A stretch of DNA of 64,000 nucleotides from Planctomycetia bacterium (lineage in GTDB: Bacteria > Planctomycetota > Phycisphaerae > UBA1845 > UTPLA1). The notes beneath the pieces were generated by a model that saw nothing but the letters and a program-made list of their open reading frames with translations, made no database searches and was not told the origin of the DNA. The position numbers and the translations under genes were made by a program. Shown one piece after another: positions 44,962 through 53,290 of this stretch; the stretch's first letter is position 1, and each line of letters opens with the position of its first letter. The stretch spans positions 434,001 to 498,000 of the forward strand of contig JABTTW010000001.1 of the NCBI GenBank assembly GCA_015075745.1. Reading direction: 5' to 3'.

Positions 44962-45834
44962 TTATTGCAATTGATCGACGAGCGCCACGAATCTCGCGAT
45001 GGCTTCTTCGCGGTGGGTGTCCCAGACTTCCATGTGATCGGTTGCGTCGACCTGCCAGAGTTCCTTCGGCTCGCTAGCGGCGTCGAAGAGACGCTGCCCC
45101 ATTGACGGCGGGACGATGCGGTCGTCCTTGCCGTGCATGATCAGGATCGGCGTCGGTGAGATGCGGCCGATGCAGTCGATCGGGTCGTGGCCCTTTTCGA
45201 TTCCGAACGGAAACCACCATGCCACCAGCAGCATGACCGGGTTTCGCAGGATGTGGTGCCGGGCGATTTCGCGGTAATCGGTGAAGGGAGAATCCAGCAC
45301 GACGGCCGCCAATTCGCCGCGGCGCTCGGCGGCGAGTGCAATGGCAATCGCACCACCGATTGACTGGCCAAATAGAATGATGCGCTTTGCGTCGACATCG
45401 GCCCGGCCACGGAGATAGTCCAGCGCTGCCCGGGCGTCGCGGATTGTTCCCTCGCGCGAGACGCTACCCTCGCTCCGCCCATAGCCGCGATAGTCGATGG
45501 TGAAGACGTTGAAGCCGGCGGCGGGCATCCAGCTTACGAAGGGGAAGTGGCCGGTGACGTTGGCGGCGTTGCCGTGCAGGTGGAGGACGGTTGCCCGGGC
45601 GGCGCCGTCGGTCGCCGGGAGGAACCAGCCGTGCAGGCGAACGCCGTCGGAGGCGGTGAAGTGGACATCCTCGAAGGCGAGGCCGTCGTCAGCGGGGCTG
45701 CCACGATCGTGCTGGTCGGGGTAGTAGAAGACTCGCTCGCAACCGAACATGGAGAGGGAGAGTACCGCGAAGACGCTCAATGCCAAGCGGGATGGTCGGT
45801 TGCCTCGGCATTCGGTTTCATTTCGAGATATCAT
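44962..45834 (-). CDS. Lipoprotein alpha/beta hydrolase (BEM46-like)
   Basis: A 290-residue lipoprotein: LALSVFAVLSLSMFGCERVF ends in a lipobox (MFGC). The hydrolase fold shows VLHLHGNAANVTGHF, TIDYRGYGRSEGS, FGQSIGGAIAIALA (nucleophile), MHGKDDRIVPP (acid) and VDATDHMEVWD (histidine). Likely a Ser hydrolase on the periplasmic face. It resembles the anchored hydrolase at 42911-43855 in domain order but uses a lipid rather than a helix anchor, so they may be distant paralogues. It is convergent with purN and divergent from the IS-split gene. The substrate is unknown. Confidence 0.78.
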   Translation of the reverse strand: MISRNETECRGNRPSRLALSVFAVLSLSMFGCERVFYYPDQHDRGSPADDGLAFEDVHFTASDGVRLHGWFLPATDGAARATVLHLHGNAANVTGHFPFVSWMPAAGFNVFTIDYRGYGRSEGSVSREGTIRDARAALDYLRGRADVDAKRIILFGQSIGGAIAIALAAERRGELAAVVLDSPFTDYREIARHHILRNPVMLLVAWWFPFGIEKGHDPIDCIGRISPTPILIMHGKDDRIVPPSMGQRLFDAASEPKELWQVDATDHMEVWDTHREEAIARFVALVDQLQ

Positions 45835-46747
45835 TCAGCACTACTTGACTAGCGGAGACTACCCAGGTGAATTCTGTATCGTCCTCGACCCCATGGCAAC
45901 AACGATCAGAAAAGTACTCGCGTATTTTCGCGAATCTGGCTAGGGTCGCCCTTTGCCTGTGGCTTCTTTGGGTGTGCCTATCACGCTGGGGTGGCATCCC
46001 GCAGGATATGGAATCGTTTCAAACTCGAACAGCCATTTCGAGGATTCCCATTGACCCGCGCGAAGACCGCACAAACATTCTTAAAACAGCCGTTGCCGCG
46101 ATCCCTCCGGAACCTGCCTGGATTCTTCCTCCCCCTCCAGACGGAATGCGGTGGGCCTCGACTCCGGCCGGAGCGATTCAACCTTCCGAAGCGCTCGACG
46201 GCGAATGGACGCCGGCAACTCGTCCGCACTTGAGTGCCGTAATTGCGTACATGGCTACTCCTGAGGCGGCCGGAGCGATTGATATGCTGAAAGCGATTCC
46301 GCCCGGCGGCTGCCGGCTTCCAAAGTCCTATCCTAAGGAAATCCGAAGAGCGGTAAGGTTTCTGGCAGTTCATGCCCGGATTGCATTAGAAGAACATGAT
46401 GATCTCGATACGGCGATTGACGATCTGATGGCCTGCCTTTGGTTGTCCCAGATCACATGCTTCTCCGGCGACGCATTGCTTATTATGACGGGACAGGCAT
46501 GCGAGTTTCTGGCTCTTGATCAGCTTCGCGTAGCCAGTATGGAGAAGCCGTTTTCGCATTCGCAATTGATTCGATGCCTGTCTGCAATTGACGAGCTCTC
46601 AGAGATCGATCAGTTGTGGGCGGAGGAAGTCGGCGCCTGGACCGAGGATCTCAATCAAGCGTTGAACTTGACGTACACACTTGACGACGATGAGAACGGG
46701 TTCCTTGCCCTTCGTTGTTTCAATTCACTGGCCGTGGGGACTGTGCC

Positions 46748-48175
46748 GAGTAATGGTCAAATTTCGTTGATGACGCGGTAATCAGGCGGCGTTTCTCTCG
46801 GCCTTTTCTCCATTGACGAACTTCACACCGGCGATGACATCGGGAAGCAGCGTCGCGCCATTGAGCAGCCGCCAGTGGTTCGCGGCGGACTCGCACAGCT
46901 TGAACACCATTGCCAGACACGCGATCCGACTGCCGTTGCCTTTGGTCCGGCGGTGACGCAGCCGCACCGTGGCGAACGTACTTTCGATCGGATTCGTCGT
47001 CCGCAGGTGCCGCCAGTGCTCGGCCGGGAAGTCGTAGAACGTCAGCAGCACCTCGCGATCCTTCACCAGGCACTCGGCCGCGCCGGGGTATTTGGCCGCG
47101 TAGTGGGCCACGAAGTGATCGAACGCCTGGTTCGCATTCTCCCGCGTCGGCGCCATCCAGATCTCGTGCAGCTTGGCCTTCGCGCCGGTCTGCACCCGCT
47201 TGGGCATCTTGTCCAACACGTTGGCCGTCTTGTGCACCCAGCAGCGCTGCGCCCGGGTCGTCGAATAGACCTTCGGCAGCGCCGCCCAGAAGCCCAGCGC
47301 TCCGTCCGCCGTGGCCAGCTTCGGGTCGATCGTCATGCCCCGTTGTTGGCAGTCCAGCAGCAGCGAATACCACGACTGCTCGCTCTCGCGATGGCCGTCG
47401 ACCACCGCGATCAGCTCCTTGCGGCCGTCCGCCCTCGCGCCCATCAGCACCAGAATGCACTGCCGGTCTTCCTCCAGGCGGATGTTGAAGTGAATCCCAT
47501 CCGCCCAGAGGTACACGTAGTGCTTGCCTTCCAGGGAGCGGCGATTCCATGACTGGTACTCGTCCTGCCAACTCGTCATCAAACGCGTGATCGTCGTGGC
47601 GCTGAGCCCCGCCGCCTGGGGACCGACCAGCGCCTGCAGGGCCTCGCTGAAGTCTCCGGTGCTGATGCCCTTGAGGTACAGCCAGGGGATCAACTCCTCG
47701 ATGGCCTTCGTCTTCCGCAGGTACGGCGGCAAAATCGACGAACAGAACCGCTCCACGGCCTGGCCATTTGCATCCAACGCTTCGCCGGCCTCGCCGCGGC
47801 CGACGATCCGACGGTCCCACACCCGCGGCTGCGTCACCTCCACCGGCCCGACGCCGGTGACGAGGGTCCGGGTGGGATGATGGCCGTTCTTGACCACCTG
47901 CCGGCGGCCTTGCGGATCGCGCAGATCGGCGTGCCCTTCGATCCAGCCATCGACCTCCGCCTCGATCGCCTGGCCCAGGAGCCGTTGGGCCCCGTCCCGC
48001 AGAATCTCCGTCAAAACGTCTCGGCTGGGGACTGGAATCGTCTCGATCGACTCGTTACTCTCCTGCATCGGCGTACTCCTCTGCCCATCGTGGGCGGCTC
48101 GGAACCTCGAACAAGTCCCGAGAGTACGCCGCCTTTTTTTATCCCGCCACCATCAACGAAATTCGGTTATAGCTC
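46748..48175 (-). mobile_element. IS256-family insertion sequence, copy 2 (inverted)
   Basis: A 1,428-bp copy in the opposite orientation to the one at 27308-28735, with the same terminal repeats. It is flanked by GACTGTGCC at 46739-46747 and 48177-48185, with one extra A (48176) on the right side. Excising 46748-48185 restores the host frame. Together with copy 1 it encloses about 18 kb of DNA in inverted orientation. Confidence 0.92.
46782..48068 (-). CDS. IS256-family transposase, copy 2
   Basis: A 428-residue mutator-type transposase with the same DDE residues (D190, D255, E362) and C276-x2-H279 as copy 1. Its amino-acid sequence is the same as copy 1 over all 428 residues, and the alternative frames of the two copies also translate identically, implying near-perfect nucleotide identity and recent transposition. 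Confidence 0.95.
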   Translation of the reverse strand: MQESNESIETIPVPSRDVLTEILRDGAQRLLGQAIEAEVDGWIEGHADLRDPQGRRQVVKNGHHPTRTLVTGVGPVEVTQPRVWDRRIVGRGEAGEALDANGQAVERFCSSILPPYLRKTKAIEELIPWLYLKGISTGDFSEALQALVGPQAAGLSATTITRLMTSWQDEYQSWNRRSLEGKHYVYLWADGIHFNIRLEEDRQCILVLMGARADGRKELIAVVDGHRESEQSWYSLLLDCQQRGMTIDPKLATADGALGFWAALPKVYSTTRAQRCWVHKTANVLDKMPKRVQTGAKAKLHEIWMAPTRENANQAFDHFVAHYAAKYPGAAECLVKDREVLLTFYDFPAEHWRHLRTTNPIESTFATVRLRHRRTKGNGSRIACLAMVFKLCESAANHWRLLNGATLLPDVIAGVKFVNGEKAERNAA

Positions 48176-48770
48176 AGACTGTGCCTTCCCCAGAGCCGCG
48201 GATCGGTGCCTGGAATACACTCTCGGTGCTCTTTAATTCTCGAACGGCGGTGCAGAAGAAAATTGACTCAATTCGGAAATCCATGACGTCAGCGTACGCT
48301 GGCTCTTTCGCCGACTGTCGCGAATTCCTGACGAGGGAGGGCAACAAGTCGCCGTTTAACATTCTCGATGGGCCAATCTGGCGATTATCACCACTCGAGC
48401 ACGTGCACTACAGGCTCAGAACCTTGTTCAACATGGCTGCTGCGCGATCAGCTACACGAGCCTCGCTCGCTTTGTCCTGTTACCGACATGATCGTGGCGA
48501 GTACCCCGAGTCAATCTCCGAATTGGTTCCGCAATGGCTGTCGGAGATTCCTCGCGACTCCTTCACGGATCAGGCGCTCGGCTATGCTAGGCTTCCCGAC
48601 GTCGACGACTACATTATCTACAGCGTCGGGTCCGACCTTGTTGACGACAAGGGCAAGCGTCGCAGTCGTGTAGGTCAAGACGCAGATGACAACACGACCT
48701 ATGACATTGTCTATGATCACGTTCGCGGGAAGCAACTCTGGGCCGAATCCAAACTGGAGAGGATCAGCAA

Positions 48771-49736
48771 ATGACCGAGTACCCCCGCGACCACAACCGG
48801 AGCCCGAGTGAGGTTGTGCCGGGTCTTCTGCCACCCCTCCAAAGAAAGCCTCCGCCTATCGTCTTGCCCATCCGAACTATCTGGTTGCCCACTGCAATCT
48901 TCGGGTTGTGGTTCGCACCCAAACGATTCGGCCCTCGGTTCAACCAAACTCCGCTGCTCTCAGTGATTCTCACCAGCCTCGTATGTACCTGGTTTGGCCT
49001 TGGTCTTCTGGCTTACAAGGAGTTAACAAATTTCGCGCCTCGTTATGGAATCCCCGACCTTAGCTTCACAGTGGAGCCTCCGACCACCGAAATGACCCTG
49101 CTAGAGGTCATTCGCGCTCCCTTTTCGAGCCTCGTCCTTGCAGTCCATGCTCTCATCCCTCTTGCATTCAGCAGTTTCTTATACCTTGCAATCTCCGTTC
49201 TCATTGCCCTATCGCCGATTCTGATAGCCGCATTACTTATGCCTGTGATCGCAGCCGGAGAATCTCTAGGTCGATTGTTTCGGCGATGCATAATCCTGTC
49301 ATTATTGAGTCTTACGATGACCATTCCCATCGGGATAATCTGGTCGCTGCTGCCGAAACTGCTCCATTTGGCAGGAATAGAATCGCCGCCTCAATCGGGA
49401 CTCGAAATCGGCACTCAGTCGGAACGATTCACAACCGAGATTATGTGGGTTCAAGCTTTGGGGATTGCCGTCTTTGTTTGGTGGCTAATCGTGCTTGTTC
49501 GGTCTGGCCTGAATTACTCCGGTCCTTCCGAGGGCCCCGGGTGGGCGCCACAAACTCCCAAATGCATGAAATGCGGGTACATCCTCGCCGGACTCGGCAA
49601 ATCGTCCACTTGCCCGGAATGCGCGGTTTCTGTTCAAGCTTCGCTTGATGCCGCAAGTAAACGCAACAAGTTCACACACTGGAACGCGTTCAAACTCGCG
49701 CTGCACTTTGCAATGACGAAATCAGAATCGAAGTAG
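48771..49736 (+). CDS. Multi-pass membrane protein with C-terminal zinc ribbon
   Basis: A 321-residue protein. Five or so hydrophobic segments are seen (for example LLSVILTSLVCTWFGLGLLA and FLYLAISVLIALSPILIAAL). Near the C-terminus a zinc ribbon CMKCGYILAGLGKSSTCPEC (about 272-291) is present, of the kind common in planctomycete membrane proteins where it precedes a short tail. The ATG overlaps the stop of the IS-split gene, so the two form an operon whose first gene is now broken; the insertion may reduce expression of this one. The function is unknown. Confidence 0.7.
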   Translation: MTEYPRDHNRSPSEVVPGLLPPLQRKPPPIVLPIRTIWLPTAIFGLWFAPKRFGPRFNQTPLLSVILTSLVCTWFGLGLLAYKELTNFAPRYGIPDLSFTVEPPTTEMTLLEVIRAPFSSLVLAVHALIPLAFSSFLYLAISVLIALSPILIAALLMPVIAAGESLGRLFRRCIILSLLSLTMTIPIGIIWSLLPKLLHLAGIESPPQSGLEIGTQSERFTTEIMWVQALGIAVFVWWLIVLVRSGLNYSGPSEGPGWAPQTPKCMKCGYILAGLGKSSTCPECAVSVQASLDAASKRNKFTHWNAFKLALHFAMTKSESK

Positions 49737-51297
49737 ATAGATGGTCAAGAGAATTGTCGCGCAAGAAAAAAGCGTCCTGCCTCCCGAAGATCCATCTCCA
49801 AAGAAGCAGGCCGCCGAAAAAGCCGTTCGGCGCGAAACGAATTCTTCAAAGCAATCCTTGCGGGAGACAGACGGCCCAGCTCACACTCCGCGCCCACGAG
49901 CCGGGCCCAACACCCCTCCGTTGGCGTCGGAAAAGAAAAATGCTGCTGAATGGTGTGATCGACCGCGTGCCCTTCGAAGTTTCCATCGTCGACCGTTGGG
50001 CCCGCCCGCGTTGCCGCCGGCGAGTCAATCCCTCTTGAGCTTGCGTTCCCGTTCAGAGTTCGGTGCGGTCGGCTGGTATCGCGGGTCATTGGTTCCGCGA
50101 TCCCACTTTGCCGTTGTCGTCAGACCCGGCCGGGTGGTCTTTCCAACCGACCGTCGCGTGCGGATGGGTTTAATATCCGCCAGCGCACCTCTCATCGAGT
50201 TTCGCCGCCCTTCAGGGCTTTGCCCGGTCGAGACTGGCCGCCGACCTTTCAGTCAGCGACACCTCCCATGGGCTTCGCTTCCCTATGACACATGCGGCTC
50301 GCGAGGTCCGGTTCACACGGGCTTTGCCTGCCCGCCACCTTCCGTCCTCAGGGTTTGGTCTCCCTCTCGACGGCTTACTCCCTCGCGTGCCTTGCCGGCC
50401 TTGTTTCGTGCCAGCAGCGCCTCTGGGATTTTCCCTTCGGAGCCTTCTCCTCCCGGAAAGTCGCGTGGGCGTTACCGCCGACGCCTGCCCCGCCTGCCGT
50501 TACCTGCTAGTCCGATAATACGGCATCGCCGAAGCGTGACCAAAACGTGACTGCGGACCGGCTACCGGGTTCGTCCTTCCGGGAGTCCCTTGCGACCAAG
50601 CCGGGTGTTTAGCCCGACGATCGCCGGTTGCTCCCTTGGGCTTTTTCCTCTCAGGGGTATTTCTCGCCAGCCTTGACGAGCATTTCGGCTCGTCTCCTCC
50701 CGCGCGCTTCACCGCAGCTTCGGGTTACCCCGCGCCGGGGCATGTGCGCCTCGGAGTCTCAATCGGCTGACGCCTCGCCCGACCACGTGGGCCGGGCACC
50801 CCTCTCAGGGTTTTCTCGCCTCAACATCCCTGGCATTAGGCCGCGTGCTTCGGTCCGGGCTATGTGTTCACCTTGCAGGTCGCGGCGTGTTACCACACCG
50901 ACGCCGCCTGCTCTTTGGACCGAAGCGGGCTTACCGAAGCTGTCAGGGCTGCTGGTGGGCGACGATCAAGCGCCACCATTCAGTAGCAATAGGAAAATAC
51001 CCTGTGCCAGAGGCGAGTCAAACAAAAACCCGGTGCGCGACGATCTCACAGGGAGGAATCGAAACTTAGGCAAGTCGTCTCGCGCGCAACATTCGGTGCG
51101 GCGTCGGATAGGATCGATGTCGAGATGCGCAAGTTTTTTGGGGTGGTGCGCCGGAATTTTCGGAGTCACAGGCGCGGCGCGGCGGTTGCGGACGGTTCTT
51201 CGCATCTTGCTCACGCCAACTCACCGCAAGTCACAGGTTTTGCACAATCGGCCGGATGGGACGATCATGAGCGCCTAAGCACTTGGAGGGAGACGGT
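49737..51297. other. Long gene-poor GC-rich stretch, possible structured noncoding element
   Basis: About 1.56 kb lies between the zinc-ribbon protein and rnpA with no gene I can support. Between about 49.9 and 51.0 kb all six frames stay fairly open, giving Pro/Arg/Ser/Leu-rich peptides with no domain or ribosome site. Strong hairpins occur, for example GCGGCGTGTTACCACACCG region 50882-50907 and GCCCGACCACGTGGGCCGGG region 50777-50797. Motifs such as SRALPALF and YDTCGSRGP recall spurious peptides I associate with many unrelated genomes, which would fit a conserved RNA or mobile noncoding element, but this is recollection and not a search result. No rpmH was found before rnpA. Confidence 0.4.
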
Positions 51298-51687
51298 TTG
51301 CCATCGATACGGGCGAAATTTCCGAGGACACGCAGGCTCTCGGGCGATATTGCGTTTGCGCGCGTCTTTGGGGCGAAATGCTCCGCGTCTAACCGGCATC
51401 TCGTGGTGTACGTTCGCGAGAATGGGCTGCCTTATGCGCGGCTGGGGCTGTCGGTCGGGCGGCGCCTTGGCGGGGCGGTGCAGCGGAATCGATTAAAGCG
51501 GCTGATTCGCGAGGCGTTTCGCATGGAAGCGGCCGCCCTGCCTGGCGGGTTCGATCTTGTGTGTATCCCAAGGCCCGATTCGGGTGCGACGCTTGAGGAC
51601 TACCGCGCTGCCATCAAGTCGGTGACTGCCCGGGCACTTGCGCGATTCAAGGCTTCGCCGCCGGCGAAGACGGAGCCTCGGGCGTGA
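51298..51687 (+). CDS. rnpA: Ribonuclease P protein component
   Basis: About 129 residues, starting with TTG at 51298 with GGAGGG (51286-51291) in front. Family motifs are RRLSGDIAFARVF near the start, LVVYVRENGLPYARLGLSVG and GGAVQRNRLKRLIREAFRME, whose RNRLKR matches the conserved RNR box that contacts RNase P RNA. The protein assists 5' maturation of tRNAs. Its stop overlaps the GTG of the next gene by 4 bases. In most bacteria rpmH lies directly upstream and yidD/yidC downstream, but here neither is seen. Confidence 0.92.
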   Translation: MPSIRAKFPRTRRLSGDIAFARVFGAKCSASNRHLVVYVRENGLPYARLGLSVGRRLGGAVQRNRLKRLIREAFRMEAAALPGGFDLVCIPRPDSGATLEDYRAAIKSVTARALARFKASPPAKTEPRA

Positions 51688-52907
51688 CGCAGGTGACCTC
51701 CCCCGCCGCCGTGCCAGCCGCCTCTACGGCGCGAATGCGCGGCGGGTATTTTCTGGTCGGTGGGTTTATCGTCGTCGCAGCTTGGCAGATGACGGCGGCG
51801 CGACTTGGGGAATACCACGGCGACTTTGTCATTTATGAGAATGCCGCGCGGAGCCTCTATGAGAATCCGGAGAGGCCGATCCATGAGGGCGAGCCGGGGT
51901 ATGTTTATCCGCCGTTTCTCGCGGTGGCCATCCGGCCGTTTCACGTTATTCCGCAGCCGTGGCGAAGTCTTGTCTGGGACCTGCTGCGCTGGGCATGCAT
52001 CGGCGTCGCCCTTTGTGTGTGCCATCGACGCGTCACAGAGATATACTCCGCGAGCGCGGCGACGATTGCCGTGGGATTCTGTGTCATAGCGGGACTGCGT
52101 CCGCTTTGGCACGACACGTGGAACGGGAACGTCAACGCGTTTTTGCTGCTTGCGACGATGGGCGGCTGGCAGGCGCTGGCGACAGACAGGCCGATGAAGG
52201 CGGGCGGGTTTTGGTCGGTCATTGCGGCGATGAAGCCGGCGAGCTCGGCCATCCTTCTTGCGCCGCTGGTGCGCAGGCCATCCCGCGCGGCGAAGTGCTG
52301 GGCGTCTTGCGCGGCGGGGCTCCTTGTGACGACGGTGCTTCTGCTGATTGTCATCTTCGGATGGGACGTCGCGTGGATGCAGATCGCGGAGTTCCCGGAG
52401 GGCGCGGCGACGCCGACGGGTGCGGTCTTTACGCGTTTCAGCAACTTTTCTCTGGGACTCGCGACGGCGCGACTTTGGGGCGTCGTGACGGGGACCTACA
52501 GCGAGGAACCGGAGGCGAGCGTCTTCATGATGGGGCGCATCGTCAGCAGCGTCCTTCTGGTGGTGGTGCTTGGGATGATGATGCTGCGACTGCGACGGCG
52601 GAACGATCGCCGCTCCATCGACTATGCCGTGGCCGGGCTCTGTGTGGGCAGCACGCTGATCTCCCCCGTTGTGTGGTTCGCACACTATCTTGCGCTGACG
52701 CCGGCCTATGCGGTTCTCGTGGGCGAGACGCTCGGCCATCGGAGTCGGCGAATGCGGACGCTTTGCGGCATCGCGGTCTTTTTCTGTTCTTCGATTATCA
52801 CGGCGAAGGCGACGATCCTGAAGACGCTCGTTTGGGGTCCGCTGGCACTTCTGACCGTTATCTGGCTGCTGGCTTATCAACCATTGCCGCGGGAAACCCA
52901 GGATTGA
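51684..52907 (+). CDS. GT87-type membrane glycosyltransferase (DUF2029)
   Basis: A 407-residue polytopic membrane protein with about ten hydrophobic segments. Early it shows DFVIYENAARSLYENPERPI (the GT87/DUF2029 DxxVYxxA pattern) and GYVYPPFLAVAIRPFHVIPQ, then NGNVNAFLLLATMGGWQALA and later HYLALTPAYAVLVGE. GT-C fold enzymes of this group use polyprenol-phosphate sugars to add mannose or arabinose-type sugars outside the membrane. It is translationally coupled to rnpA by a GTGA overlap. The acceptor is unknown; a role with the nearby polysaccharide operon is an inference. Confidence 0.8.
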   Translation: MTQVTSPAAVPAASTARMRGGYFLVGGFIVVAAWQMTAARLGEYHGDFVIYENAARSLYENPERPIHEGEPGYVYPPFLAVAIRPFHVIPQPWRSLVWDLLRWACIGVALCVCHRRVTEIYSASAATIAVGFCVIAGLRPLWHDTWNGNVNAFLLLATMGGWQALATDRPMKAGGFWSVIAAMKPASSAILLAPLVRRPSRAAKCWASCAAGLLVTTVLLLIVIFGWDVAWMQIAEFPEGAATPTGAVFTRFSNFSLGLATARLWGVVTGTYSEEPEASVFMMGRIVSSVLLVVVLGMMMLRLRRRNDRRSIDYAVAGLCVGSTLISPVVWFAHYLALTPAYAVLVGETLGHRSRRMRTLCGIAVFFCSSIITAKATILKTLVWGPLALLTVIWLLAYQPLPRETQD

Positions 52908-53290
52908 GACCCTTCGAATCCGCAGGGTAGCGAGACTGCCCGACTTCGACTTCCTATAAGATCATGTTTCGGGGCGATTCGTGAGCGCCACGAGACCATT
53001 ATCGAACTACCAGCCAGCGATAATTGCCCGATGATTTTTTGAGGTCGTTTTATTATTAAGCGGCGTGCAAATCGGACCGAATGTAGGGCTGACGGGATCG
53101 TAGAGTGCATCCTGTCTGTCCTGCCCACAACCCGCTGCGGCATTCATCCAAGGGTGCCATCAGCGGTCTTCCCACCAGGCCGGGGCCTTCAAAGGCCTCG
53201 GCTTTTTTTTTGCGCGCGTGGCATCTCAATGAGCAGGGCGCAATCGACCTGCGCAATTGCGCGTCAGCGGTCGAATTCACTTTGAAGCTG
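52908..53290. other. Intergenic region with orphan terminator
   Basis: About 380 bases between the GT87 gene and the convergent ligase gene. It contains one strong terminator hairpin on the plus strand, 270 bases after the GT87 stop, and an AT-rich stretch around 53030-53060. A small RNA ending at the terminator is possible but not shown. Confidence 0.4.
53179..53211 (+). terminator. Rho-independent terminator
   Basis: GCCGGGGCCTT and AGGCCTCGGC pair around a CAA loop (53179-53202) and are followed by nine T residues (53203-53211). It is far from the nearest upstream stop (52907), so it may end an uncharacterised transcript or a long 3' UTR. Confidence 0.8.

Larger units (their letters stand above)
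45867..48774 (+). pseudogene. Hypothetical membrane-anchored protein, split by IS256 element
   Basis: The gene starts with GTG at 45867 (GGAG 9 bases before), is broken by the IS at 46748-48175 and resumes at 48186 to 48774. Excising 46748-48185 leaves 1,470 bases in frame, about 489 residues. The N-terminus has a membrane helix (VALCLWLLWVCLSRWGG near 27-43). The rest is helical with a C-terminal stretch YPESISELVPQWLSEIPRDS, then DDYIIYSVGSDLVDDKGKR, a pattern frequent in planctomycete proteins of unknown function. The break removes the second half from the first. Its intact form would overlap the next gene by ATGA at 48771-48774. No function can be assigned. Confidence 0.75.

Noticed and set aside
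46875..47880. Antisense frames across the IS256 copies.
   Set aside because: Identical in both copies and explained by the transposase on the other strand.
49741..50550. Plus-strand 269-codon frame and its neighbours to 51278.
   Set aside because: Pro/Arg/Ser/Leu-rich, no domain, overlapping frames equally open, no convincing start. Better explained by a noncoding element.
51121..51277. rpmH (ribosomal protein L34) upstream of rnpA.
   Set aside because: All three forward frames were read and none has the basic L34 pattern.
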